From Bathymodiolus brooksi (lineage: Eukaryota; Mollusca; Bivalvia; Mytilida; Modiolidae), in NCBI GenBank assembly GCA_963680875.1, contig OY804578.1:105057689-105121688 (forward strand): 64,000 nt of DNA, read 5' to 3'. A model generated the notes under the pieces. That model saw only the letters and a program-made list of their open reading frames with translations. It was not told the DNA's origin and made no database searches. Below are positions 54,660-64,000 of the stretch, piece by piece. The position numbers and the translations under genes are program-made. The stretch's first letter is position 1; the number at the start of each line of letters is the position of its first letter.

Positions 54660-54890
54660 TTTCTGAAGCACGACGCTTTTTGGAATAGCCTTTATCAGGT
54701 ACGCTCAAAATCGAAATATTGTAAGGCCAAATAATTGAATGTTTGGGAGCAATAAAACCAAAGGGCCTAAAACGAATAGCCAAAATCGACTGAGGTCACC
54801 TATGCATTAGGGAGGAGACCTTTAGTTTGTTTAATAATCACATTATTTAGGAGCTGTAAATTTCAGTAATAAACATATATAATAAACCAT
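54660..54890 (+). repeat. R1 family copy
   Basis: CACGACGCTTTTTGGAATAG, CAGGTACGCTCAAAATCG, AAACCAAAGGGCCTAAAACG, GGAGCTGTAAATTTCAGTAA. Confidence 0.8.
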
Positions 54891-55080
54891 TGTGAGTTCG
54901 AACCCCGTTCGTGGCGAGGTGTACCCTATACAACATTATGTGATAAAGTTTGTCAGTAACTTGCGGCAGATCGGTGGTATTTTCCCGGGTACTCCGGTTT
55001 CCACCACCAATAAAACTGACCGCCATGATATAGCTGAAATATTGTTGAAGGTGGCGCTAAACCATCAACCAACAACAACC
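54885..55080 (+). mobile_element. S1 SINE, 5'-truncated
   Basis: Starts at CATTGTGAGTTCGAACCCC (B-box), then CGTGGCGAGGTGTACCCTAT, GTTTGTCAGTAACTTGCGGC, ACTCCGGTTTCCACCACC, GATATAGCTGAAATATTGTT, GGCGCTAAACC. It abuts MICAL exon 3 within 30 bp. Confidence 0.85.
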
Positions 55081-55107
55081 AGCAATGTCGGAAGGGTGAA
55101 TGCTTAC

Positions 55108-55250
55108 TTGATTTGGATCGTTTAGATGGAGGTCCTGAATAGTTTGCTTCATCAACCACATCTTGATTCGTCTCACTTATGGTATCAATGTTGTCGTAAT
55201 ACTGTTCTGCTTTGTCGGGTCCTACAGCTTTTAGGTTAATCGAAAGATAT
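55108..55250 (-). CDS. Mical: MICAL exon 3: monooxygenase C-end and linker
   Basis: 143 nt, phase 2 in, phase 1 out; acceptor TTTCAG, donor GTAAGC. Joined to exon 2 it gives DPKSRYLSINLKAVGPDKAE, equivalent to the DP.TRYPN.N...V sequence that ends the MICAL monooxygenase. The rest is acidic linker, ending with a basic PPSKRSKS stretch before the CH domain. Confidence 0.93.
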
Positions 55251-55654
55251 CTGAAAGCATTGTATATATCAGTAACATGGGAGATACATGTATATTATAG
55301 AAAGTACCAGAAAATGCCAACATACTGCAGCAGAATACTGCTATACAGCAGGCCTGTGCCGTTTCATTTACATTATCATTCCAGCTGTTCTGATCAATAA
55401 TTGTATCCTATCCATATCCCACCTATCGCAAGTCTCTGAGACTCTTTTTGGCTGATACAATTATTTTTGTGTATACCTCGCCACCGATGTGGATTGAACG
55501 TTAGTGGTTAAAAGCATTAATGTCATCGGTAAATATATATTTAATTATCATAGGATCACCCCAATGACGTCCCAGAATAAGGTTCAATTCTTTTTTTATA
55601 TCTACATTGTATATAAAATGCAAATATGGCTATAACGTATATTTTACAAGGAAA

Positions 55655-55740
55655 GTTTGAAGATGCCAAAGGGGTATTCGGAAGCCGTAAATAGAAGGAC
55701 ATTCAATACAATGGTCAAACGAAAAAGAACAATATCACGT
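55655..55740 (-). repeat. R2 fragment, reverse orientation
   Basis: GAAGATGCCAAAGGGGTATT, CGGAAGCCGTAAATAGAAGG, ATACAATGGTCAAACG. Confidence 0.6.
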
Positions 55741-55789
55741 CAATTGCATGTGTTTTACCAATAATAATTAACCAAGTTTGTAACTAGAT

Positions 55790-56018
55790 TAACTCGACGG
55801 GTGCCACTAGTGGAGAAGGAACTGCTTAACCATCCGGGGCAGCTGAGATCATCCCCAGGTTTTAGTGGGGTTCGTGTTACTCGATCTTTAGTTTTATGTC
55901 TATGTTTTGTAGATCGTTGTTTGTCCTTTTGCACTTTTTCTTTTTGCAATTATGTTGTCTGTCCTTCTTCGATTTACGATTCTGGTTACCTCTTTTGTAT
56001 CTTCAAACTCTTCTTGTA
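55790..56018 (+). repeat. R2 family copy
   Basis: ACTCGACGGGTGCCACTAGT, GGAACTGCTTAACCATCCGG, TTTTAGTGGGGTTCGTGTTA, GATCGTTGTTTGTCCTTTTG, TTTGTATCTTCAAACTCTTC. This is the best-preserved plus-oriented R2 copy. Confidence 0.85.
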
Positions 56019-56067
56019 AGATGAACATTAACATTAATGGCTGAAAATTCGGATAAAGTAGCTTTAC

Positions 56068-56273
56068 CTGGACTTCGGGTCGACAGTATAATCGCTGTAT
56101 TTCTTCTTTAAATTGTTTGGATTTGTTTGGGATAGGACTTTATATATGCTTTCTCTCTCAGCAATAATATCGAATGGCCTCCCTTGCATTTCTTTCCAAT
56201 TTTTTATCATCCACGCAGTGTCCATTGCACCTAGAAATCCACGTGCACAACCGGTTCCTTGAGGCCAAAATGG
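56068..56273 (-). CDS. Mical: MICAL exon 2: end of monooxygenase domain
   Basis: 206 nt, phase 0 in, phase 2 out; acceptor TTTCAG, donor GTAAAG. It encodes PFWPQGTGCARGFLGAMDTA, WMIKNWKEMQG and AERESIYKVLSQTNP, following directly from GDSLLE in the previous exon. The G.G..RGFLGA.D.AWM block is the conserved flavin-proximal end of MICAL monooxygenases. Confidence 0.97.
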
Positions 56274-56414
56274 CTGAAATAAGAAATTGACACGACATCA
56301 GAAAGCAAATTTAAGCAATAAAAGGTGAAATGCAAAGTTGATATCATAAAATGCAAATTTTCAACACAACAGCACATGAAATCCTGCTATACCTTTAAAA
56401 TGTGATAATGTAAA

Positions 56415-56985
56415 TAATATCGTAGATATCAAATTTAGTGCTCACGATGCGTTTCTGTAATAACCTTCATCAGGTACACTCAAAGCCAAAAGATTGGAAA
56501 GTCAAATCATTTTAAATTTTTGGAGGCAAGAAATAAAATGGCTTCAACAGGATAGCCAATGTCTGAGGAGAACATTTTTATTAATAATTGCATTATGTAG
56601 AAACTTTAAATTTCGATAATGAATGCATCTAATAAATCATGTCAGTGTCAAAACACTGACTACTGGGTGGATGATTCCTTCTGGAACTAATACTCGCCCT
56701 AGTCATGATACTAAAGTTGATATGTGTGCGTTCTTTGTTTGATTGTGACATTCATTAGAACTCAATATAGTCTGAGGTAGTAATGACAATCGGAATGTGC
56801 CATCTCGGAGGCATTCTAAACATTTTCATCGTAAATTGAAACAAATATAGGAATTATTGGTTTGCTACTGGGAGGATGATACACTCAATGACTAATAGTC
56901 CATCAGCAGCGGTGTCGACCCAGTGATAGTAACACAAATGTAGATATCATATTTAGTGCGTTTTTCAATATGGTATGACTGTACT
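56415..56985 (+). repeat. R1 family copy (head, body, tail)
   Basis: TCGTAGATATCAAATTTAGT, ACCTTCATCAGGTACACTC, GAAACTTTAAATTTCGATAA, CAAAACACTGACTACTGGGT and, at the far end, GTCGACCCAGTGATAGTAAC followed by GTAGATATCATATTTAGTGC, a second head. Confidence 0.75.
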
Positions 56986-57393
56986 GGTATGTAATATTCA
57001 ATTGGTTTTTTTTGCAAAATAAATGCAAGTCATCTATTTCTTTTAGTTCTTAGAAAATTTCCTTTATTTAAATTCTTTCTCCTGTCATACATTGATTCCA
57101 GAAATATCTTATTTTCTCTTTTACAGACACAAATTTGTGATTAATCACTGGATCGTATTACAAAATCACGACGTTATTGTTGGAATTAATAACTAAGCAA
57201 AATATTCAAAGGGAATTCCTCTTGTGTACACTATGTTGCCAGTTTCTCTGGATTCTCCATCTTTGATTGCCCCTTCGGTATTCTCTAACATTTATTTGCA
57301 TAGCCTTTCATGTTACAGACACCAGAAGGAGAAATGTAAACAATCTTCAAACAAACAATATAAATTCCAGATAAATCAACCTATAATACATAC

Positions 57394-57911
57394 CTCTAAT
57401 AAGCTGTCTCCAACAAGACAAATGAGCAACTTATGGCCATGTCTTTCAATTATCCTTGACGCATTTACAGCCTCAAACTTTGAAGAGAAGTCAAGCATTG
57501 CAACATCTTCGGCTCCCCGAGAATTCTTTGCAAATTGTAGATTTGGCATAACATTGTGAGTACAAAAATTAGCGGCATCTCGGGCAAAGTCTAGCAACGC
57601 ATCTACATTAACGTTTGTTTTCTGCATCAACTCCTCAGGTTTGTCTTTGCAACTGTCTTTAAAAACACCCCTTTCTAACAAACTGGATTTCTTGGCAGTC
57701 ATAACAAAATAGTGCGTCTCATCTTTATAATATACAAAGTTTTCAAGATGAATTTTCTTTTGACGTTTGAGATCGTTAAATAACTTTTGGTTAAAATGAG
57801 ATGATACACCGCCTATTTCGTTGGCTTTATTCTCTTCTGTCGTGTTTTCATTCACAAAGTTAGCTGTTATTGCTATGGAAAGTTGCCCTCGAAACTCTTT
57901 TCTGTCGAACA
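57394..57911 (-). CDS. Mical: MICAL exon 1 of those visible: monooxygenase domain
   Basis: 518 nt, entered in phase 1 and left in phase 0. Acceptor CAG at 57912, donor GTATGT left of 57394. It encodes FDRKEFRGQLSIAITANFV, then LENFVYYKDETHYFVMTAKK, a segment with NVDALLDFARDAANF, VAMLDFSSKFEA and the closing LICLVGDSLLE. These are diagnostic of the MICAL FAD monooxygenase, which differs from other p-hydroxybenzoate-hydroxylase-fold enzymes; the GDSLLE block is the second FAD-binding (GD) motif. The residues match vertebrate and fly MICALs closely as I recall them. No frame damage is seen. The preceding exon should end in the DG motif and is not in the window. Confidence 0.97.
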
Positions 57912-58200
57912 CTGTTAAAATTCAATGTTAATGTAATTAGCTGTGGAATCGTAACTCCTAGCAGTCTTTTTTTCATCGTAGAGTTACGTATTTGACATGT
58001 ATTCCATGTAAGGATGTAAATACAAATATGAAAGAATAATTAACAATGGAAAACTGTATACAAAATATTTAACGAAGCCAACGATATCAATTATCACATT
58101 AGACGAATATAGAAAATAAATAGATATAACTGGATACACAACACCTCAGCTTGAGTCACAATCCCTCTAGTTTACGTAGTTTGTTTTGTTTGTTTGTTTA
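57912..58200. other. Intron, no feature seen
   Basis: AT-rich sequence upstream of the first visible MICAL exon; no exon or repeat recognised. Confidence 0.5.
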
Positions 58201-58205
58201 TTTTG

Positions 58206-58455
58206 ATGGTGTTCAACGCCACTTTCAACAATATTTCAGCTATATCGTGGCGGTCAGTTTTATTGGGGGGGGGGGGAACAGGAGGACCCAGAGAAAACCA
58301 CCGACCTGTCGCAAATCACTGACAAACTTTATCACATAATGTTGTATACCTCGCCCTAATCGAGATTCGAACTCACAACATCAGTGGTGATAGGCACTGC
58401 TTGCATAGGTAGTTGTAAATCCAACTACCATGCGATCACGGCCACGACGGTTCCC
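58206..58455 (-). mobile_element. S1 SINE, reverse orientation
   Basis: GGTGTTCAACGCCACTTTCA, ATTTCAGCTATATCGTGGCG, an 11-G run, ACAAACTTTATCACATAATG, AGATTCGAACTCACAAC (B-box complement), CGATCACGGCCACGACGG. Confidence 0.88.
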
Positions 58456-58604
58456 TAGTTTACGTAGCTCTAATGTATAAAATAAAACGTTAATCACTAC
58501 GGCTGGATAGCTTTCTATAGTATTAGAAATGGAACATATACCTAATATTCCAATAATGTTTTCTACAAGATATATAGAATGTAATTATTGCTTTTCCTGG
58601 AAAT

Positions 58605-58755
58605 ATCTAGTTATTTGTAAGAGGGCTAATGTCTTGTTTACGCTATTTTTGTTTGCTTGCGCAAAGTGTTTTTGTTTTGCATTTATTCGTCTTCTTGCCG
58701 GTTTCCTTGGATTGTTCATTTATGATTGCCACTTTCGATATTCTCTGACGTTTAT
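58605..58755 (+). repeat. R2b family fragment
   Basis: GAGGGCTAATGTCTTGTTTA, CTTGCCGGTTTCCTTGGATT and TGATTGCCACTTTCGATATT. Confidence 0.5.
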
Positions 58756-58759
58756 TTAT

Positions 58760-60170
58760 TATATATTCTTTAATTGCTTAAACTTAATTCAGAATCAGGT
58801 GACAATAGTGTCAAAACAACAAAAGTACAATACAAGTGTAACATAATTTCGTTACACAGTCACATGTACATTAGAAGAATGACTCACTACTTGGTAATTG
58901 CTTTTATTATACTTTATGCAAATTTCTTACATTATCCATGCATTTCACTAGACAAGCGGCATTTGTTAATTTCCACTAACCTTTCATAAACCCCGCCCAT
59001 CCCTAGCAACATGTGATAATATTAGCAACGGGTGCTAATGCCTAAAATTAACACCCGCTGAGCCCGACATTTGCCGATCCGGAAAAAATAACACCCGCTC
59101 CGCCGAGGTTTACCGATTTTTTAAATTCTAAGATTTAAAAAAAAATTGTTTTAAATTCCGAAAACTTCCAAACATTTCAAAATTTCAAAATTTTAAAAAA
59201 ATTTCAAAATTTCAAAAAATTCAATTTCAAAAATTTCAAAAAAGTAAAAAATTTTCATAAGATTTCAAAATTTCAGTCTTCATAAAAGGAGTGGGTATGA
59301 TAAGGGTAGATTTTTGCCCAATCTCAGAAACTTTTTATATAGATATAATATTAAACACAATCATTGAAAGGTAAGAAATTTTTTTTTTTTGTGATTTCAC
59401 TTTGTCCTTTGTTGCTTAGCAAGGTAAATGGAGAAGGGTCCAATTAATCATTGGAAATTCAAATTTGGTGGTTTTATTTTACATATCTTGTAGTCTTATC
59501 GACAAAATGTTATATTCTGTGTATGTACACTCTAAAAATAATATTCCAATGCTCTATGGTAGCATATAGTATTTTTGTGTAGTTTTGTCACCCTAGCAAC
59601 GGTTTTGTAAACATTAAATTAGCCTATATTATTGCAATTAATGGTTGAATTTTGACATCTACGATCTTTTGACTTGATATTTGATTAAGCGGTACATTTT
59701 TGTCAAGCTATACACAAATGTCATTTCATATTTCAAAAATACATTTTGATATTTTTATTCATATTATGCCCCGTCCATAGCAACAGGTTTCCCTATACAC
59801 AGTATTTTCCTGTAGATCTCATGAACCTTTTATTTAATCAAGAAACAAAATTCTACAACAGCACCTTAGCAGATCTAGAGACAACTTATAATTTACTAAC
59901 CAGTATATATTATAAGAATTCTTTAAACCTTACAATGTCCCTAGTAACCAAATATTATCCCTAGCAACCGCAGAAACTCGTCAATGCTGAGCTCTGTAAA
60001 TTGCTTTTTTTAAATCTTTTTATAACCGAATATTGATTTTTTTATTTTTTAAATCATGAGAGGAAATTATTCTCAGTAATTAGAATGTCAAAGGAACCAA
60101 GTCAACTGCGTAACATGGTAAAGCAGCACTACAGTGGCAGGAGAGGATATAATCCATGTTGAATAATTAA
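58760..60170. other. Gene-free, low-complexity stretch
   Basis: A/T-rich AAATTTCAAAATTT-type low complexity at 59150-59280. (C)CCTAGCAAC-like motifs recur at about 59003, 59590, 59770 (CATAGCAAC), 59938 (CTAGTAAC) and 59960. No coding signal; the 105- and 72-codon plus frames have no recognisable motif. Confidence 0.5.
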
Positions 60171-60664
60171 GAAATAAATCATGGAAGCCAGAATGTGTTG
60201 GGAGTTTTAACATGGATTGGCGGATATTATACGTTATTAGTCTCGAGATGTTATATATCCCGTTTCGTTTTATAACATCTAGAGACTAATAACATTTTTA
60301 TCTGAATGTTTCAACATTAATAAGTATGTCCTTATTATAGGAAAAACATAAATACGTGTATCTTTGGACAAAGATCACAGAGAGCGATTATTGATTTTCT
60401 GTCATCTTGTGAAATGTGTGTCGTCTGCTGTGCACAATGTAAATGGACAGCACATAGGTGATAGCGATTATTGATTTTCTGTCACCGAACGGCTTCCCTG
60501 AAGTTTTAAAAGTATCATCTTTTTAGCCAATCAAAATTCTACTTGCCACTAGAACGTCAGAGAATAGTATTTTATCCCGAGCCAGAAGCGAGGGATAAAA
60601 TTTACTAATATCCGCCAATCCATGTTAAAAGTCAAAGCACATTCTGGCTTCCATGATTTATTTC
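60171..60664. mobile_element. 494-bp element with ~60-bp terminal inverted repeats
   Basis: Left arm GAAATAAATCATGGAAGCCA...TTTTAACATGGATTGG, CGGATATTA; right arm is its complement, ending TGATTTATTTC at 60664, with a few mismatches. Inside are a second inverted pair (GTTATTAGTCTCGAGATGTT / AACATCTAGAGACTAATAAC at 60233-60290) and a direct repeat of AGCGATTATTGATTTTCTGT (60384 and 60463). No gene. Foldback/MITE type. Confidence 0.8.
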
Positions 60665-62329
60665 GATTCTGATATGTCTAAGAGTACAAATACAGTAGTA
60701 TACTTTGATTGGAAGACTGTAATTTATATTTACGGTATCTTCAAACTTTTTTTGCTGAGAAAAGTAAAACGTGATAGATTATATAAATAGAATGCTTGGT
60801 AAAACTGTATTATCGGTCATGGTCCATTAAAGTAAAATCATACCCCTAAAATTCAAAGTAATACTATACATATAGCACTGACTCATAAACGATAGACTAT
60901 ATCAATGACATTTTTAGTAAGGATAACAAAATGACCATTATAAACAAAACACCGAATATGTAAATCAAGCCTGACATCCGTGTACTATGTTAAAACATGC
61001 ATGTTATATCGTTATATGTACTGTATCAGATGAATTATGAATTATCAAATGTATTGTTTGTTTTTCCTTACTTTATTGAAATAAGTAAGAATAAAATATT
61101 GATCTCACGATGTTGTTATCGGAAGTCATGTGTGCTAAACCATTACGCCACCGTAACGTTAATATTAAGCTATATATAAATCAAATTTACGTTAATGCAA
61201 TTATTCATCGGGAATTCACTTTGCGAAAGAGCTAAATGAAATATATTTGTTAAAGAAAAAAATAATAATAAAAAGTAAAGGGACTACTAAAAATAGAAAG
61301 CTCCGATGTGTTTACATGTCCAATGAATTAATTTCTAAGATAATCTGACGTACTAATTTTCTTTTTGGTTGCTTGTTTTGTTTTCTGTAGTTTTTGTGAA
61401 TTGTGGGGATAATATTAAAGTATACTTTAGTATAGTAACACATGAAATTCCACTGAGGGTTAGAAAAAAACACGTCGGGCTCAATGCACAATCAGGTCGG
61501 CAGTAAATCACCTCCAAAATGTATTTAACGTCAAAACTGTTTCAAAAAAATTGTTCAAGTTTTACTCCCGTAGCAAAACAGCTACGATAACCAACTTTAT
61601 TTTGGATGAGATTAAAAGGTCGATTTCTATTTGTCTATTACGGATGAAAACGGTCAATAAAAAATGGCCGCTGACGAGAAATCGACCTTAAAATTATTTT
61701 TTTATTGCAGATTTCATACTCTCCACACTCGGGTACCAACACAAAAATTAAATGAGATATGTGTTTATGTATATTAAACATCATACAAAAATATGCCGTT
61801 GGTACCTGCTTGTGGTTATACTGAAAATTGACATTAAATACACATTTCTTGTTAGATTTCATATATTTTCACGAAACGATAGACTTTTCATTGACTAGTG
61901 TGACGTCATCGCACGTGCAAATATGGAAAATTGTTACCAAAATAGTAGTTGGGGTAAAGGTCTTATAAAATCAAGAAACAACGAAAGCTATACGTTTCAT
62001 TTATAATTTGTCTATTTTTAGGCCAATTTCTGCCCTTATCATACCTACTCCTTTCAAAATTTTAAGACATGTATTTTACCCCTCGTGTGTTAATCTACCC
62101 TAACACCTTCATCCAAGGGCAGTATGTTTATAATATTACCTGCAATGGCAGTGCATGATATTCGATATTACCTGTAATGACACCGTAAACATTGTGCATC
62201 ACTATAATTACCAGTGTAAGATTTAAAGGAATCGTTTTACTAAAGTGATCAAAAGGGTGTATTTCTCTTAGTGATGTGGATAAAGATCCAATTATTGCGA
62301 ATAATAAACTATAAAGTTATTACACAAAA
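60665..62329. other. Gene-free stretch in the MICAL 5' intron
   Basis: No exon recognised. A sequence at 62028-62066 (TATCATACCTACTCCTTT) is an inverted match to 59276-59312. The frames at 60997 and 61638 are short and without motif. Confidence 0.45.
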
Positions 62330-62402
62330 TAGTGAGTGATTGTTGTTTAACGCCAATTCAGCCATTTTTCGGCTATATAATGGGGAGAATAAGTTTAATA
62401 AA
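62330..62402 (-). mobile_element. S2 SINE, 3'-end fragment, reverse orientation
   Basis: AGTGAGTGATTGTTGTTTAA, CGCCAATTCAGCC and CGGCTATATAATGGGGAGAA are the complement of the S2 tail. Confidence 0.65.
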
Positions 62403-62883
62403 TACACAATGAACAATAATTGCTGGTGGGAAGTTATATATATTATTGAGGGTTTTCAAAAGATTTTCAGATAAAGACTTTGGATTTTGAGATAAAGACT
62501 CTGGTTATTCAAATGACAGAAGTCTATGCGAACAAATGTGCATATATATGATAGACTCAGATCGACGTCAAGTCTATAATCGACGTTCACTCCTCAAATC
62601 GGCGTCCACTGACGTCATTATCTCAAATGACGGTCCAATTTTAATATATTCTCAAATCGGCGTCCTTTCCAAACTCTTATATCTATAGGCCCGTTTACAC
62701 ATCAAAGTTTGCCATAAAAAGTAATTGTAAACGACAGTTTTATTTTTCTAATCTGTTTTCTTAATCTGGTTTTTTTTTGTGTGTGTTTTTTAAGCATTTT
62801 CCCATTCTTTAATAATATGAGACAGGTAACCTGTTTGAAGGACGAAATTCTCAAATTTCAATAATACGATGATCCGTACACGT

Positions 62884-63666
62884 TAGCCTCACCAGACGCA
62901 ATTACGAACAATTTCGATGATACTGACCGTGGCATTTGATAATAAATTTGACCAAATTGATGAAGCTGATTGCATGTTCATATTTCAGATTAAACACCAA
63001 TATTCCTTTTGAATCATAGCCCATATATTATTCAATGCATTGTTACGGGTTTTAACTTAGAACATATTTTCATGATCCCGTTCTAGTCACTCTGTGACCT
63101 AGATCCGGACACAATTTTATTTAATGACAACTGTTAAAATTGAAAGAGCATTCATTCATTTACGTTCACATATCTATTTGTATATAATACACATGACATA
63201 AAAACCTTTCCTTTATTCATACCATAAATGTGTGCCAGTTTGCATTCAGAATTCCTTGGACTCTTCAATGAATAAGGTACATCACGGATTTTGACATTTT
63301 GGGATAGATCAAGGTAAGGAAAATGTATTATATTGACTGTTTTTGTTTTAATTTCAATGTGTTCTACATATGCATAGAACCAGGAGATCATATTATTTCC
63401 AATTACAGGCATAAGATAACAAAATATGCGTACCTCAATGAATTTTAGCGATAGATTCCAAGTGCAATTGTCGATCGTTTTCTGTTTACAAATATGAAAA
63501 CCCGTCGTCTGCAACATTCAACAACTGCGCATGAATAATTTTCTCCCAAAACACGAGTAATTTAGCGGGGTATCTATTTATAAAAGCATTTTTTTATTTC
63601 ATGTTTTGAAGGAACAATTAGGGGACATACTTTTTATTTCGTTCGTAATTGCGTCCGGTGAGGCTA
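62884..63666. mobile_element. 783-bp DNA transposon with 26-bp inverted repeats and TA ends
   Basis: Left end TAGCCTCACCAGACGCAATT + ACGAAC; right end is the complement, GTTCGTAATTGCGTCCGGTG + AGGCTA, with one mismatch. Both ends carry TA, as in Tc1/mariner-like elements that duplicate TA. It contains one 121-codon minus frame (63152-63517) without a recognised motif and no DDE transposase, so it is non-autonomous. Confidence 0.8.
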
Positions 63667-63971
63667 TTATATTTTATTTTGAATGAATTTTGTAGCCGAT
63701 TTGCTATGGCGTTCATTTTACCTACGCCGCTCTTCCATCGGGAGTTTCGTAGAAAGAGATTTTTTTATTAGAATTTTATTTCAAGTTTATTTCGATTTTG
63801 CATAGAGTAAATAATTAAAGAATTGGGAATTTTTCATTGAAATATATTTCTTTTGCGTTTCTAAATTATCAATTGATCTATTTTTTAAGCTTCCGGTGAA
63901 CAGATATTTGGCTATCAATATAGAAGGAAAATTCGGACAGCCTACCGTTAGAAGGACTTCGTTCTTTATTA

Positions 63972-63999
63972 AGGTTAGGGTTAGAGTTAGGATTAGGGC
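63972..63999 (+). repeat. Degenerate TTAGGG-like repeat at window edge
   Basis: AGGTTAGGGTTAGAGTTAGG then ATTAGGG: about four units close to the animal telomeric hexamer, cut by the window edge. It may also be the tail of an S1 SINE in reverse. Confidence 0.6.
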
Positions 64000-64000
64000 T

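Larger units (their letters stand above)
28455..57911 (-). other. Mical: MICAL gene, 3' part: 16 exons visible
   Basis: MICAL proteins are flavin monooxygenases that oxidise actin methionines and disassemble filaments downstream of semaphorin-plexin signals; the C-terminal bMERB domain binds Rab GTPases. Exons on the minus strand encode, in order, the second half of the monooxygenase, a CH domain, a LIM domain, a disordered linker and part of a bMERB domain. I placed 16 exons; every junction has GT-AG and a matching phase, and the sum (about 3,059 nt, 1,018 codons plus stop) is in frame. The Rossmann GxGxxG part and promoter lie beyond 64000. Nothing between 57912 and 64000 looks like an upstream exon, so that intron exceeds 6 kb. 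Introns hold a LINE, SINEs and two satellites. The domain assignment is firm; the C-terminus is not. Confidence 0.95.

Noticed and set aside
54953..55159. 68-codon minus frame overlapping MICAL exon 3
   Set aside because: Reads through the intron into an S1 SINE; the spliced exon explains the coding part.
61638..61862. 74-codon minus frame as an upstream MICAL exon
   Set aside because: No Rossmann or monooxygenase motif and no suitable splice sites.
63152..63517. 121-codon frame as a host exon
   Set aside because: Contained within a TA-flanked inverted-repeat element, with no recognised domain.

Overview
This is animal nuclear DNA, most likely from a bivalve mollusc and plausibly a mussel-like species. 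It is AT-rich, has a split gene with GT-AG introns, and is packed with repeat types I recognise from bivalve genomes: tRNA-headed SINEs with a conserved mollusc-type 3' half, pearl/Helentron-like elements with ~166-bp tandem repeats, a DIRS element, and Penelope-like reverse transcriptase fragments. The species assignment is inference.

The one clear host gene is a MICAL orthologue (flavin monooxygenase - CH - LIM - bMERB) on the minus strand, from about 57.9 kb down to 28.5 kb. I can place 16 exons. Their splice phases chain without a break and the total coding length, from the first complete codon to the stop, is divisible by three. The 5' exons, including the FAD-binding Rossmann motif, lie beyond the right edge. 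The introns hold most of the mobile DNA: a long LINE with intact ORF1 and ORF2 sits between exons 7 and 8, a 29-bp minisatellite (1.5 kb) splits the CH domain between exons 4 and 5, and a 44-bp satellite (2.5 kb) lies between exons 15 and 16.

Left of 28 kb there is no secure host gene. From the left edge: a decayed LINE (ORF1 plus start of ORF2), a MULE-type transposase fragment, a 36-bp satellite (1.8 kb) that happens to encode a 12-residue repeat, SINEs, a decayed DIRS-type tyrosine-recombinase retrotransposon (11.7-16.25 kb), a possible promoter with two small exons (16.7-17.1 kb), a nested pair of DNA transposons (18.17-20.80 kb) with a readable 3-bp target duplication, a Helentron-like element (21.6-22.55 kb), an RT fragment, and a 28-bp minisatellite.

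Two observations stand out. First, the LINE ORF2 carries a canonical 2A ribosome-skipping motif behind a hydrophobic leader, ahead of the endonuclease. Second, three of the four large tandem arrays have monomers that match a short internal segment of a dispersed repeat found elsewhere in the window, which points to local satellite birth inside dispersed repeats. All four arrays except the 28-bp one also show a higher-order duplication.

For reference, dispersed families are named here R1 (contains ACGTAGATATC and AAAGGGCC), R2 (contains AAAGGGGTAATCAG and a GGGGTTCGTGTT segment), R2b (contains GGTGTCCAAC), R3 (contains TTGGTACAGGCAT), S1 (tRNA-headed SINE with GTGAGTTCGAACCC), S2 (tRNA-headed SINE with TGGTTAGCG) and S3 (Leu/Ser-type tRNA head).
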